From Anaerolineaceae bacterium UBA6107 (lineage in GTDB: Bacteria; Chloroflexota; Anaerolineae; Anaerolineales; Anaerolineaceae): a stretch of DNA of 24,838 nt. The stretch spans positions 1 to 24,838 of the forward strand of contig DIWL01000055.1 of assembly GCA_002428455.1 (NCBI GenBank). Reading direction: 5' to 3'. Positions within the stretch are counted from its first letter, which is position 1; each line of letters starts with the position of its first letter. The translations under genes and the position numbers were made by a program. Positions 1-7,104 of this stretch are shown piece after piece. The notes under the pieces were generated by a model. It did not search any database and was not told the origin of the DNA. It worked only from the letters and a program-made list of their open reading frames with translations.

Positions 1-2
1 CC

Positions 3-65
3 GGCGCCATTGGCGGGCTGCTGTTTGGTCTGCTGGGATTTTACATAATGTACCGCGTTAACTAA
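3..65 (+). CDS. C-terminal end of a membrane protein (partial)
   Basis: An open frame enters from the left edge and ends at TAA 63-65. The last 20 residues are glycine- and leucine-rich and hydrophobic (GAIGGLLFGLLGFYIMYRVN), like a final membrane helix with a short polar tail. The next gene has its own Shine-Dalgarno 11 bases later, so the two may be co-transcribed. Nothing more can be said about the family from this fragment. Confidence 0.55.
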   Translation, partial: GAIGGLLFGLLGFYIMYRVN

Positions 66-87
66 ACGAATTATCAGAGGATTGCCA

Positions 88-429
88 ATGACTTCCCCCT
101 TCTTTAAACTCGAGATCTATGCTCCCGAAGAAAGCGTTGATGAGATCCTCGGCGTGTTGGCTCAAGCCCACGCCGGTGAGATCGGCAAGTACGACCACTG
201 CGCCACGGTCATCCCCGTGCAGGGCTTCTGGCGCCCGCTCGAGGACGCCACACCCTACGAAGGAAACCCCGGCGAACTGTTCTCCGGCAGCGAGGTCAAG
301 CTCGAGATACTCTGCCGCGAGGAGTACCTGCTGGAGGCGGTCAGTGCCGTCCGAGAGGTGCACCCCTACGAGGAACCGGTCATCAACATCATCCCCCTCG
401 CCAACGGCCGCTACGGCGGCACTGTCTGA
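88..429 (+). CDS. NIF3/YqfO C-terminal-like (PII/CutA-fold) small protein
   Basis: A 113-residue protein matching the stand-alone form of the domain inserted in NIF3/YqfO proteins, which has a PII/CutA-like ferredoxin fold. Visible signatures are the N-terminal strand KLEIYAPEESVDEIL, the central GKYDHCATV segment, and the family hallmark HPYEEP near the C-terminus. Stand-alone members are often annotated as NGG1p-interacting-factor-3-like; their biochemical role is not settled, and metal or nucleotide sensing has been suggested from the fold. ATG at 88 is chosen over the in-frame TTG at 82 because AGAGG at 76-80 is 7 bases from the ATG and only 1 base from the TTG. No membrane segment or signal peptide, so probably cytosolic. 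A hairpin terminator follows at 455-482. Confidence 0.8.
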   Translation: MTSPFFKLEIYAPEESVDEILGVLAQAHAGEIGKYDHCATVIPVQGFWRPLEDATPYEGNPGELFSGSEVKLEILCREEYLLEAVSAVREVHPYEEPVINIIPLANGRYGGTV

Positions 430-454
430 ACCGGCCAGAACTCCCGGAGTAAAA

Positions 455-482
455 CACGGCTGAGTCGCATGACCCAGCCGTG
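455..482. terminator. Hairpin terminator between convergent genes
   Basis: CACGGCTG (455-462) pairs perfectly with CAGCCGTG (475-482). After one mismatch, GTC/GAC extends the stem around a GCAT loop. Downstream on the plus strand is AAGAATTTTGTTG, and on the minus strand TTTTACTCC, so it can serve both the 88-429 gene and the lipoprotein gene that ends at 511. Confidence 0.65.
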
Positions 483-510
483 AAGAATTTTGTTGTAACT
501 TATACCCGGT

Positions 511-2037
511 TCATTTCGCCGTTTCCGCGCGGATCTTCGAGTACCCGGAACATACGCCGCCAATATTTATGCACAGGCGGAAGTTGTAAGTTTTCCCGCT
601 GGTCAACCCGGTGGCAGTGTAGGAAGTAGCGGTTCCATCGGTGATCTCATCCTTGAGATCATCTGGGTACACGGGCTCCCTGGGCGCGGCAGCCCGCAGC
701 ACAAAGAATCCGTCCGGTGCGGGCGAGAGCGCAACCCAGCTGAGATCAACCGTTCCCACTTCAGCCCCGGGCGTCGCTGTCAGCTCGAATACATCCGTCG
801 GCGGCGCGGCGAACTTGAACTCCTTCACCGGTGAGAAGACCGTGCAATCTCCATCCACGTACTTGCACACGCGGAAGTAATACTTCACGCCGGGATCGCC
901 GCTCACTTCGACACTGCGTTGGGCAATATCGGTCACCTTGACCACCTTGTCTTTCAGCGTGGGCGGGTTGTTGGAAGCGGAGTAAAGGATGCGGAAGCCT
1001 TCGGGGAACTTGCCATCGGCTGCCCAGGTGACCAAGGCCTTGCCCAGCCCGGCATCCTCGATCTTGGCGATCAGCAGCGTGGCTGTCGTCTTGGTGGCGG
1101 CTGGTTGGGGTGTGGCAGCCCCTGCTGTGGGTGCCGCTTTACCCGGAAAAGTGAATTTATACGTGGCCGTGTAAGCCGTGCACTGACCATCATCCATCTT
1201 GCACAGGCGGTAATTGTAGGTGGTGCCGGTCAGCCCATCCACGTAAGCCTGGCGCGCCTTGCCGTCCTCAATGACGAAATAGGAATCGCTGCCCTGCTTG
1301 GGCTCCTGGTTGGTGGTGGAGTAGTAAATGCGGAAACCATCCGCGGGGCTGGTATCCGAGTTCCACTTCATCAGCGCCTTCAGGTTCTCCCCCCCACTCA
1401 TGCTGAGGATGGCAAACTTGCTCGTGGTGGGTTTGGTACTGCCCCCTCCCCCGCCGCCGCTGCCCGCATTTGCAAACGCCGTCTTAGCGATCGCTGTCCG
1501 GGTCCAGTTGGTGGTGGGAGTGGGCGCGTACCTGGTGAAGGTAAAGAAGGCCGCATTGCTGTAAATATCGCAGCCGTCAGCGCTGGTGCGGCAGACGCGC
1601 ACAATGTACACAAAACCCGGCAGCCCGCTGAGCAGCGCGGAACGCGCAGTCGGATCTCCGGTGTAGGTGTTCTCATCCTGCGGGTAGACCGGTTTGCGCT
1701 CCTCCCGCGTCCAGACAAGGCTGAACCCGGCGGGGAAGTTGCCGGTCGCGTCCCAGTTGACAATGGCGCGCCCCGGGCCGGTTTCCTCGATGGAGGTGAT
1801 GGAAAGGATCGCGTCAGGGGTGGCTGTGGCAGTGGCATCCGCTGCAGGAGGCGCGGGGGTTTCGGTGGCCGGCAGCGTTTCAGGAGGAGGAGCTGCAGTA
1901 TCGGCGTTATCCAACGCGACCTGCGTAAGAATCTTATTGAGTTCCTCTGCAACCTGTTGACCGTCCGGCACCTGTCCGCATCCGCCAATGATGAATGCAG
2001 TGATCAAAATGAACCCCAGCAGGACTTTTATGCGCAT
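511..2037 (-). CDS. Lipoprotein with four FN3-like modules
   Basis: A 508-residue exported protein. The N-terminus is a lipoprotein signal (MRIKVLLGFILITAFIIGGC, lipobox IGGC). A Thr/Pro/Ala-rich linker follows, then four related modules of about 90 residues (roughly 77-168, 206-298, 318-410, 417-505). Each starts with a strand such as ILSI or ATPGAEVGTVDLSW, contains a W(D/A)(A/S) strand and a GF segment, and ends with a Y-x-(F/V)-R-(V/L)-C strand. This is the pattern of fibronectin type III domains. Every module carries a C-x6-7-C pair (RVCRTSADGC, RLCKMDDGQC, RVCKYVDGDC, RLCINIGGVC), which probably forms a disulfide outside the cell. Modules are joined by low-complexity linkers, one containing a Gly run. 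No enzyme domain is visible, so a surface adhesion or ligand-binding role is inferred. GGAGG lies 5' of the ATG. Confidence 0.75.
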   Translation of the reverse strand: MRIKVLLGFILITAFIIGGCGQVPDGQQVAEELNKILTQVALDNADTAAPPPETLPATETPAPPAADATATATPDAILSITSIEETGPGRAIVNWDATGNFPAGFSLVWTREERKPVYPQDENTYTGDPTARSALLSGLPGFVYIVRVCRTSADGCDIYSNAAFFTFTRYAPTPTTNWTRTAIAKTAFANAGSGGGGGGSTKPTTSKFAILSMSGGENLKALMKWNSDTSPADGFRIYYSTTNQEPKQGSDSYFVIEDGKARQAYVDGLTGTTYNYRLCKMDDGQCTAYTATYKFTFPGKAAPTAGAATPQPAATKTTATLLIAKIEDAGLGKALVTWAADGKFPEGFRILYSASNNPPTLKDKVVKVTDIAQRSVEVSGDPGVKYYFRVCKYVDGDCTVFSPVKEFKFAAPPTDVFELTATPGAEVGTVDLSWVALSPAPDGFFVLRAAAPREPVYPDDLKDEITDGTATSYTATGLTSGKTYNFRLCINIGGVCSGYSKIRAETAK

Positions 2038-2169
2038 GTTTCCTCCACCCGGTAATATATCGGTTATTCAATTATACTGAAATATGAGAAGTGAGCATAA
2101 TTACAAACCTGCAAGTAATCTATACGAAGGGAAGAATGCAGGAAAAACTCGGGTAATTAAACACAACTG

Positions 2170-2197
2170 CCTCCCTGCCTGAGACACCAGCGGGAGG
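2170..2197 (-). terminator. Hairpin downstream of 2223-2600 gene
   Basis: CCTCCC (2170-2175) pairs with GGGAGG (2192-2197). On the minus strand the stem is followed by CAGTTGTGTTTAATT, only moderately T-rich. It lies 26 bases past the stop of the small membrane protein gene and probably ends that transcript. The plus strand also shows TTTCTTCTC after the stem, but no plus-strand gene precedes it. Confidence 0.4.
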
Positions 2198-2222
2198 TTT
2201 CTTCTCACCAGGGAGGTTCAGG

Positions 2223-2600
2223 TCAGGTGCTTTTCTTCACTAATAGGAAATACCCGAAGACCACCACGAAGATCAGGAAGAGCACTACAGACAGCCAACC
2301 CATGATCCCGCTGAACATCCCGCCGATCACAGCCATGAGCGATAGCACCAGCCCGATCAGGTTGCTGATGACAATGGCAATGACGATCTTCTGCGCTTCC
2401 GGCCAGGGGAAGTTCTTACACAACCAGAGCAGAATGGCTTCGAAAATCCACGCCATGCCAAAGAAGCGCCCGAGAAGTAATCCCGTTTCATCCGTGCTGG
2501 TCCCGAAGAGCGTACCCATCCACGCCGGGATCAATAAGAATCCCAACCCGAATAGAGCGACCACGACCGCCTTGATGGTCATCCATAATTTCAGACTTAT
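2223..2600 (-). CDS. Small four-helix membrane protein, possible AUA start
   Basis: An integral membrane protein of 125 residues if read from ATA 2598-2600, or 119 from ATG 2580-2582. It has about four hydrophobic segments: AVVVALFGLGFLLIPAW, a stretch around GMAWIFEAILLWL, IVIAIVISNLIGLVLSLMAV, and WLSVVLFLIFVVVFGYFLL. Such short conserved membrane proteins are common and have no assigned function. The start is odd. AAGGAG (2607-2612) is 6 bases before ATA but 24 before the first ATG, and a stop at 2604-2606 blocks any upstream start. Reading from ATA adds SLKLW ahead of MTIKAVV, a natural-looking N-terminus for this type of protein. A terminator hairpin upstream separates it from the neighbouring small gene. 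Confidence 0.6.
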   Translation of the reverse strand: MSLKLWMTIKAVVVALFGLGFLLIPAWMGTLFGTSTDETGLLLGRFFGMAWIFEAILLWLCKNFPWPEAQKIVIAIVISNLIGLVLSLMAVIGGMFSGIMGWLSVVLFLIFVVVFGYFLLVKKST

Positions 2601-2622
2601 GTTTCACTCCTTCTCAATAAAT

Positions 2623-2656
2623 GGGAGGTGAGCTTGATATGCGCGGATCACCTCCC
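2623..2656 (-). terminator. Hairpin in leader of 2223-2600 gene
   Basis: GGGAGGTGA (2623-2631) pairs perfectly over 9 bp with TCACCTCCC (2648-2656) around a 16-base loop. On the minus strand it is followed by ATTTATTGAG and then, within 11 bases, by the AAGGAG of the next gene. It could be a second terminator for the 2810-2995 gene or a leader hairpin controlling the membrane protein gene; the sequence does not decide. Confidence 0.45.
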
Positions 2657-2678
2657 ACACCCCTCCGCGCCAGGGATT

Positions 2679-2703
2679 AAAAAACCGCTGTCAGTGACGG
2701 CGG
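2679..2703 (-). terminator. Intrinsic terminator of 2810-2995 gene
   Basis: On the minus strand CCGCCGTCA/TGACAGCGG forms a near-perfect stem (one G-T pair, 2685-2703) followed directly by TTTTTT (2684-2679). The hairpin is tight, but the position and U-tract are typical for rho-independent termination. Confidence 0.65.
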
Positions 2704-2809
2704 CTTGGATATATGTTCAAAGGATTCCGCGTTCGATAAGATCCGTGATGCATTTCCATTATACGGCATGCGTCAAGTGATCAACCTGCGGTGCAGCCTA
2801 ACGTTGGAA

Positions 2810-2995
2810 TCAGGTGATCTTGCCAAAGACCACGATCACCGCCACAAGTATCACTACCAGCATGATCAGCCAGAATATCGTGATCTTTTTACGGTCATCA
2901 TACGCCTGGAACTCATCGGTCAGCGGGTATTCCTCGAGCTTTTTCCTATGCTGATCCCGCCCATCCGCAGAATTTATCGGGAGACCAGTTTTCAT
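2810..2995 (-). CDS. Small single-pass membrane protein
   Basis: A 61-residue protein that begins MKTGLPINSADGRDQH, has a charged middle, and ends in one strong membrane helix (ITIFWLIMLVVILVAVIVV) plus a short FGKIT tail. ATG at 2995 is chosen over one 20 codons upstream because GGAGGG sits five bases before it. Orientation is probably N-in/C-out. No family is recognised. Evidence that it is real: a strong Shine-Dalgarno, a coherent charged-then-hydrophobic layout, and a U-tract terminator after the stop. An alternative is a chance reading frame, but that seems less likely. Confidence 0.6.
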   Translation of the reverse strand: MKTGLPINSADGRDQHRKKLEEYPLTDEFQAYDDRKKITIFWLIMLVVILVAVIVVFGKIT

Positions 2996-3127
2996 CTTGC
3001 CCTCCGGTGAACAGTGCAAACGCACAGTTCCTCTTCGATTATACAGTTCGTCCACCTAAATAAATCATCGCTTGTATTTTCACTGCCCATGATGTAGACT
3101 GAAAAAACTACCCGCTCAAAAGGATGA

Positions 3128-3751
3128 ATGATGCAACCTATCCGTTTTACTGCCCTGTTTTTCACTTGTCTGGTGTTGACGGTCTCAGCATGCGCGCCGC
3201 TGCCGGAAACAGCACCTGTTGCCGCTCCGGTTGACACACCAGCACCAGCTCTCACAGCCACCCCGGCGCCAGCGCCCAGCGCAACATCCACTCCGGCACC
3301 CGGCACCTGCCTGGTGGGTGATTGGCAGATCAGCCCGCAGACTGTGCAGAGCCTGCTGGTCGACCTCACATCAGTAACCTCGTTGCAAGTCATGGAAGGA
3401 GCGCTTTTCCTGAAGTTCGACGGGACGAACTTCGCGTACCACGCAAATGGACTGGCGCTGCGCTCCGCCTTCATGGACAGTTTCCTCGATGCCAAAGCGG
3501 ATATCATGATCGATGGCACCTACCTGGTGGAGGGCGACACCCTGCGTTTTACCCAATTAAATGCAGCTAATCAACTGTATGAGTGGGTGTTGGTTAAAGG
3601 GGATTACGTTCGCCCGTTCACGGGAAGCAGCCCGGTGGTACCCTTCGAAATCGCCAAAGAGGGAAATTACGTATGTGATGACAAATCGCTCCAGCTTACG
3701 CTGCGAGACCGGGGTGAAGAGATCACGATCGATCTGATTCGAGTGGATTGA
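3128..3751 (+). CDS. Lipoprotein with Ala/Pro/Thr linker, unknown domain
   Basis: A 207-residue exported lipoprotein. The signal peptide MMQPIRFTALFFTCLVLTVSAC has the lipobox VSAC. A low-complexity Ala-Pro-Thr tether of about 35 residues follows, then a globular domain of about 145 residues starting at TCLVGDWQISPQTVQSLL. That domain alternates short strands (LFLKFDGTNFAYHANGL, IMIDGTYLVEGDTLRFTQL, ITIDLIRVD), suggesting a lipocalin-like or other beta-barrel fold in which GDWQ marks the first strand. This resembles the layout of lipocalin-like 'GxW' proteins but is only a fold guess. The start may be ATG 3128 or the adjacent ATG 3131, which is better spaced from AAAAGG. It is convergent with the META-domain gene, with 9 bases between the two stops. 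Confidence 0.7.
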   Translation: MMQPIRFTALFFTCLVLTVSACAPLPETAPVAAPVDTPAPALTATPAPAPSATSTPAPGTCLVGDWQISPQTVQSLLVDLTSVTSLQVMEGALFLKFDGTNFAYHANGLALRSAFMDSFLDAKADIMIDGTYLVEGDTLRFTQLNAANQLYEWVLVKGDYVRPFTGSSPVVPFEIAKEGNYVCDDKSLQLTLRDRGEEITIDLIRVD

Positions 3752-3760
3752 AAACAGGTT

Positions 3761-4183
3761 TCAGGGCTGTGGAATGAACCTCAAAGAACTGCCATCCGGC
3801 CGGGAGAGGTAAAGCATACCCGCGCTGATATTGTAACTAGTCACCTCGCCCAGGAAAGCCAGGTAAACCTGTTCCTGTTCCATCACGCCGTTATCCAGGC
3901 AGGCCATCAGCGTGGAGGCGATATCCGTTATACCAAACTCGTTATCACGCACCGTGTAGGTTCCCCCGTAGGAGTTGCAACCCGCGGATCCTCCGGCCTG
4001 CCCGTCCTCAAACCCGATCGTCAAGGTGCTGCCGGTTAGAGGGAGTTCATCGCCCATGGCTACCAATTGCCAGGCGGTCCCATCCAGCGCATCCGACCCC
4101 TTGCTTGCGCTGCAGGCGCTCAACAGGAGGAGGATCAATGGAATTGTGAGAGAGAGTGATTTCCGCTTATCCATATGGATCAT
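3761..4183 (-). CDS. META-domain (HslJ-like) lipoprotein
   Basis: A 140-residue lipoprotein with signal peptide and lipobox LSAC, followed by one META domain. Family marks are the opening DGTAWQLVAMG, the strand STLTIGFEDGQAGGSAGCNSYGG with its conserved G-CN-Y-G core, the segment ITDIASTLMAC (the family's T-MAC), and the final strand SLRFIPQP. META-domain proteins such as E. coli HslJ sit in the envelope and are linked to stress or antibiotic tolerance; the mechanism is not established. ATG at 4183 touches the stop codon of the upstream gene (stop 4184-4186), so the two are probably translationally coupled. ATG 4174 is an alternative start. Confidence 0.8.
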   Translation of the reverse strand: MIHMDKRKSLSLTIPLILLLLSACSASKGSDALDGTAWQLVAMGDELPLTGSTLTIGFEDGQAGGSAGCNSYGGTYTVRDNEFGITDIASTLMACLDNGVMEQEQVYLAFLGEVTSYNISAGMLYLSRPDGSSLRFIPQP

Positions 4184-4552
4184 TCATCCTTGACCATCAT
4201 CCAGGTGCATGCGGTGCAGCAGCCGGTGAACTACAGGCGCGACCATCAAACCCGCCGCCACCAGGAAGACGATACCTGAGAATAGCGCGTACAGCGAGGC
4301 AAATAGCTTCCCTCCGGTGGTGGTCAGCGAATTAACCGGTCCCATCCCACCCAGGATCATTGACGCATTCAGCAAGGCATCGATCCACGATAGGTGTTCG
4401 AAGAGATGATAGCCGAGCACACCGATGCCCAGTGAAAACAGGATGAGCAGCGTTCCGGACAGAATGTGACCAGCAAGCCGGGAAAGGAACTGCCGGCGGG
4501 AGAGGAGCGGCTGGTTACGCGGCTCGAAATGCAACAGGCGTTGTTTTGTCAT
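4184..4552 (-). CDS. Two-helix membrane protein with a pore-loop-like segment
   Basis: A 122-residue membrane protein. A basic N-terminus (TKQRLLHFEPRNQPLLSRRQFLSRLAG) precedes helix one (ILSGTLLILFSLGIGVLGYHLFE). A re-entrant-looking stretch follows, WIDALLNASMILGGMGPVN, then helix two (LFASLYALFSGIVFLVAAGLMV) and a His/Arg-rich tail. The order helix, aromatic-Asp-Ala-Leu helix, Gly-rich turn, helix is the layout of two-helix ion-channel subunits, with GGMGP where a potassium channel has TVGYG. This is a layout comparison; no canonical filter is present. ATG 4552 has GAGGG just upstream and is preferred to GTG 4573. The gene abuts the META lipoprotein gene downstream and diverges from the MerR gene. 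Confidence 0.6.
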   Translation of the reverse strand: MTKQRLLHFEPRNQPLLSRRQFLSRLAGHILSGTLLILFSLGIGVLGYHLFEHLSWIDALLNASMILGGMGPVNSLTTTGGKLFASLYALFSGIVFLVAAGLMVAPVVHRLLHRMHLDDGQG

Positions 4553-4627
4553 TTCACCCTCTATTTTAACCACTCTTGCTCAATTTTCCCAACCCTTTAT
4601 ATCAGCAAAAATCGTCCAAATTCCCAC

Positions 4628-4658
4628 TTGACTCTCCCCTTACGGTAAATGATATAGT
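4628..4658 (+). promoter_or_regulatory. MerR-type promoter with 19-bp spacer
   Basis: TTGACT (4628-4633) and TATAGT (4653-4658) are separated by 19 bp, the over-long spacer that MerR-family activators correct by twisting the DNA. The spacer begins CTCCCCTTAC, like the operators of BmrR/TipA-type regulators. The MerR gene starts 34 bases downstream, so it is probably autoregulated. Confidence 0.75.
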
Positions 4659-4691
4659 ATTGGCGATGATCATCAAAAGGAAAGGTGTGAC

Positions 4692-5567
4692 GTGTTAAAG
4701 ATCGGCGACTTCGCCCGCCAGGCCAACGTGACTGTCAAGACCCTGCGCTTCTACGCGCGCGAAGGGCTGCTTGCCCCGGTCTATATTGACCGGTACAACG
4801 GTTACCGCTACTACACGTGCGACCAGTTGCCCACGCTCAATCGCATCCTGGCGCTGAAGGACCTCGGCTTCAGCCTGGCACAGATCCGCCAACTGCTGCG
4901 CGACACGATCACCCCCGAGGAATTGCGCGGGATGCTGCGCATGAAACAGGTTGAACTGCAGCAGTCTTTGGAACGGGAAACGCAGCGGCTGGAACGCGTG
5001 GAACAGCGCCTGGAGCTGATCGAACGCGAAGGACCGGCATCCCTCGTCGATATCGTCATCTGCCGGAACGTAACACCGGCAACCGGAAAATCAAACGAGG
5101 AGTTTGAAATGGAACCTGTACGCTTTGAAACTCTTCCCGCCTTCAAGGTGATGGGAATGAAGTACCGCGGCAACAACGCCAATCAGGAGATCGCGCAGAT
5201 GTGGGGACTGCTCAACCCGCGCGCGCACGAGATCCCCATGACCGGCGAATGCGCATACGGGGTGTGCCTGATGCTGCCCGGCGAGAGCGCCGGCATCTTC
5301 GAGTACGTGGCCGGCTTCAAGGTGGACCAATACGACCATGTGCCTGCGGGAATGGTTGTGGTCGATGTGCTGGAAAACCGCTACGCCGTGTTCGCCCACC
5401 GCGGATCGCTGGAGACGCTTAAATATACCTACTCCGCCATCTGTGACAACTGGTTCACCCGCTCGGTTTACAAGCCAACCGGCGGCTATGATATGGAAGT
5501 GTACACCGAGGAGTTCAAAGATTTTGCACCGGGCTCGGTGTTCTACATCTACGAACCAATCAAGTAA
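4692..5567 (+). CDS. MerR regulator with GyrI-like effector domain (BmrR-type)
   Basis: A 291-residue transcription activator. Residues 1-70 form the MerR winged helix (KIGDFARQANVTVKTLRFYAREGLL then YNGYRYYTCDQLPTL). Residues 75-120 form the dimerising coiled coil, rich in Gln, Glu and Arg. Residues 137-290 resemble the GyrI-like small-molecule-binding fold (FETLPAFKVMGMKYRG, EYVAGFKV, PAGMVVVDVLENRYAVFAHRG, and a terminal strand FYIYEPIK). BmrR-type proteins sense hydrophobic or cationic compounds and activate efflux genes. No efflux gene lies beside it here, so its targets may be elsewhere or only its own promoter. The start is GTG 4692, with AAAGG 6-10 bases upstream. It is preceded by a 19-bp-spacer promoter and followed by a hairpin. 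Confidence 0.85.
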   Translation: MLKIGDFARQANVTVKTLRFYAREGLLAPVYIDRYNGYRYYTCDQLPTLNRILALKDLGFSLAQIRQLLRDTITPEELRGMLRMKQVELQQSLERETQRLERVEQRLELIEREGPASLVDIVICRNVTPATGKSNEEFEMEPVRFETLPAFKVMGMKYRGNNANQEIAQMWGLLNPRAHEIPMTGECAYGVCLMLPGESAGIFEYVAGFKVDQYDHVPAGMVVVDVLENRYAVFAHRGSLETLKYTYSAICDNWFTRSVYKPTGGYDMEVYTEEFKDFAPGSVFYIYEPIK

Positions 5568-5571
5568 GACA

Positions 5572-5606
5572 AGAGGGCGGGTGCACGACCATCGCACCCA
5601 CCCTCT
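5572..5606. terminator. Bidirectional hairpin between MerR gene and dut
   Basis: AGAGGGCGGGTGC (5572-5584) pairs with GCACCCACCCTCT (5594-5606) with one mismatch, which becomes a G-U wobble on the minus strand. It lies 5 bases after the MerR stop and 3 bases beyond the dut stop, between convergent genes. The U-tracts are short (CTTTAAT on plus). Confidence 0.6.
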
Positions 5607-5608
5607 CT

Positions 5609-6031
5609 TTAATCGCTACCGTGAATCCCGCCTGATTCTCCCCGCTCTGACCTGACGCAATGGATCTCTTCTGCCGGCAGTTCCTCCAACGGTTCGCAGA
5701 TCACCGGTAACTGCACCAGCTGTGCGACCGCCTCGCCGCGCCGGATGTGCAGCGGCTTCCACGAATAATTGACCACCTTGATCTTGATCTCACCCTGGTA
5801 ACCGGCATCGATCACCCCTGCTCCTACCAGGTGGTCATGGCGGCTCTTCGGCCACACCTGCAATAGCGTACCCTGCGGCACCTCGCAGGTCACCCCGGTA
5901 GGCACCACCCGACACGAGAACGGTGGAATGCGCACATCCTCGCTGGCGTAAACGTCTACCCCGGCGTCAGCAGGATGTTTACGAGTGGGGGCTACCGCTT
6001 GCGGGGTGAGCCGGGCAAATTTTAGTGTCAT
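5609..6031 (-). CDS. dut: dUTP diphosphatase-like protein (trimeric dUTPase fold)
   Basis: A 140-residue homotrimeric dUTPase-fold protein, which would convert dUTP to dUMP and diphosphate. The motifs can be followed in order: motif 1 AGVDVYA, motif 2 PKSRHDHLVG (an unusual variant of the RSG/S-type loop), motif 3 GVIDAGYQGEIKI with the catalytic Asp and the uracil-stacking Tyr, motif 4 RGEAVAQLV, and motif 5 RGESGGIHGSD, a variant of RGxGGFGSTG that ends at once. The usual Phe of motif 5 is replaced by Ile-His, so activity could be altered; a dCTP-deaminase-related or inactive paralogue cannot be excluded. GGAGGGAG lies 5 bases before ATG 6031. It is monocistronic and convergent with the MerR gene. 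Confidence 0.75.
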   Translation of the reverse strand: MTLKFARLTPQAVAPTRKHPADAGVDVYASEDVRIPPFSCRVVPTGVTCEVPQGTLLQVWPKSRHDHLVGAGVIDAGYQGEIKIKVVNYSWKPLHIRRGEAVAQLVQLPVICEPLEELPAEEIHCVRSERGESGGIHGSD

Positions 6032-6221
6032 TGTCTCCCTCCAGTTAATTCAATTAATGCCGTCCACGTATTTTACCCTGCCCTGTCAAAGGTTTGCGGG
6101 GTAATCGCCCTTTATTACTTACCTAATATATGATAATATTTATCCAATAAATCATAAATTAATCCGTTTCCGCCGCACCCAACGCCGAGCATCGAACGGA
6201 ATACTCACTCGAGAGGTAAAA

Positions 6222-7028
6222 ATGAAAGTAAATGGAAAAGTTATTGTCGTCACTGGTGGTGGAAGCGGCATCGGCCGTGAATTGGTGCTCGCGCTTTTAA
6301 AAGAGGGCGCTCGCGTCGCGGCTGTGGATATCAGCGAGAAGAACCTCGTGGAGACGGTTGAAGCAGCCGGTAGTTTGCCCGAAAAACTGAGTACTCACGT
6401 GGTCAACATTGCTGATAAAACGGTGGTTGACGCTCTGCCCGGACAGATCATCGCGGCTCACGGTACCGTGGACGGGTTGATCAACAACGCCGGCATCATC
6501 CAGCGGTTTGTGCGCTTCAAAGACCTGGAACTGGCGGAGATCGAACGGGTGATGAATGTGAACTTCTACGGTACCCTGTACATGACCCGGGCTTTCCTGC
6601 CCCACCTGCTGCAGCGGCCTCAGGCGCACATCGCCAACATCGCCAGCATGGGTGGTTTTCTCCCTGTTCCCGGGCAGACCATCTACGGCGCATCAAAAGC
6701 CGCCGTCAAACTCTTTACCGAGGGTCTGCATTCAGAACTGCGCGGCACTAACGTGGGCGTGAGCATCATGTTCCCCGGCGCTACCAGCACCAATATTGCG
6801 GTCAATTCGGGCGTCATGACCAGCGAACAGCAATCCAGCTCTGATATGAAATACAAGACCACCCCGGCGGACGTGGCTGCGCAGGCGATCATCGCAGGCA
6901 TCGAAGCCGGCAAGTACCGCGTGCTCATCGGCAGCGACACAAAAACGATGGACTTTCTCTACCGGCTCATGCCCGAACGCGCCGCCGGGATCATTTACAA
7001 CCAGATGAAAGCCCTGCTGCCAGTTTGA
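6222..7028 (+). CDS. Short-chain dehydrogenase/reductase (SDR)
   Basis: A 268-residue classical SDR with a Rossmann fold. The cofactor loop TGGGSGIG is at residues 11-18. Asp36 at the end of the second strand (AVD) favours NAD(H) over NADP(H). NNAG is at 88-91, and the catalytic set is Ser142, Tyr155 and Lys159 (YGASK). The C-terminal half (SIMFPGATSTNIAVNS, then a variable lid) sets the substrate, which cannot be read from sequence. The last 30 residues (MDFLYRLMPERAAGIIYNQM) resemble SDRs acting on lipids or other hydrophobic alcohols, which is a weak inference. AGAGG is five bases before the ATG. It is followed by a strong terminator and then a TetR gene in the same direction, which may regulate it. 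Confidence 0.85.
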   Translation: MKVNGKVIVVTGGGSGIGRELVLALLKEGARVAAVDISEKNLVETVEAAGSLPEKLSTHVVNIADKTVVDALPGQIIAAHGTVDGLINNAGIIQRFVRFKDLELAEIERVMNVNFYGTLYMTRAFLPHLLQRPQAHIANIASMGGFLPVPGQTIYGASKAAVKLFTEGLHSELRGTNVGVSIMFPGATSTNIAVNSGVMTSEQQSSSDMKYKTTPADVAAQAIIAGIEAGKYRVLIGSDTKTMDFLYRLMPERAAGIIYNQMKALLPV

Positions 7029-7051
7029 TCCACGTTAAATTTGACCACATG

Positions 7052-7080
7052 AAAAACACGCAAATGCATTGCGTGTTTTT
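7052..7080 (+). terminator. Strong intrinsic terminator after SDR gene
   Basis: A perfect 12-bp stem, AAAAACACGCAA (7052-7063) with TTGCGTGTTTTT (7069-7080), closes a five-base loop, with the U-run forming the end of the stem. The A-tract on the other side makes it potentially bidirectional. Confidence 0.85.
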
Positions 7081-7097
7081 CCTTTATCCGGTAGAAT
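7069..7097 (+). promoter_or_regulatory. Putative leaderless promoter of the TetR gene
   Basis: TAGAAT (7092-7097) is a 5/6 match to the -10 box, with TTGCGT (7069-7074) 17 bp upstream as a partial -35. The expected transcription start is at about 7104, one base before ATG 7105, and no Shine-Dalgarno precedes that ATG. The -35 lies inside the 3' arm of the SDR terminator. Confidence 0.45.
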
Positions 7098-7104
7098 TCG
7101 CCGG

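Noticed and set aside
919..2055. A long open frame (378 codons) on the plus strand
   Set aside because: It lies antisense to the FN3-like lipoprotein gene, has no domain or signal, and is rich in Gly and Arg as expected from the complement of Thr/Pro/Ala codons.
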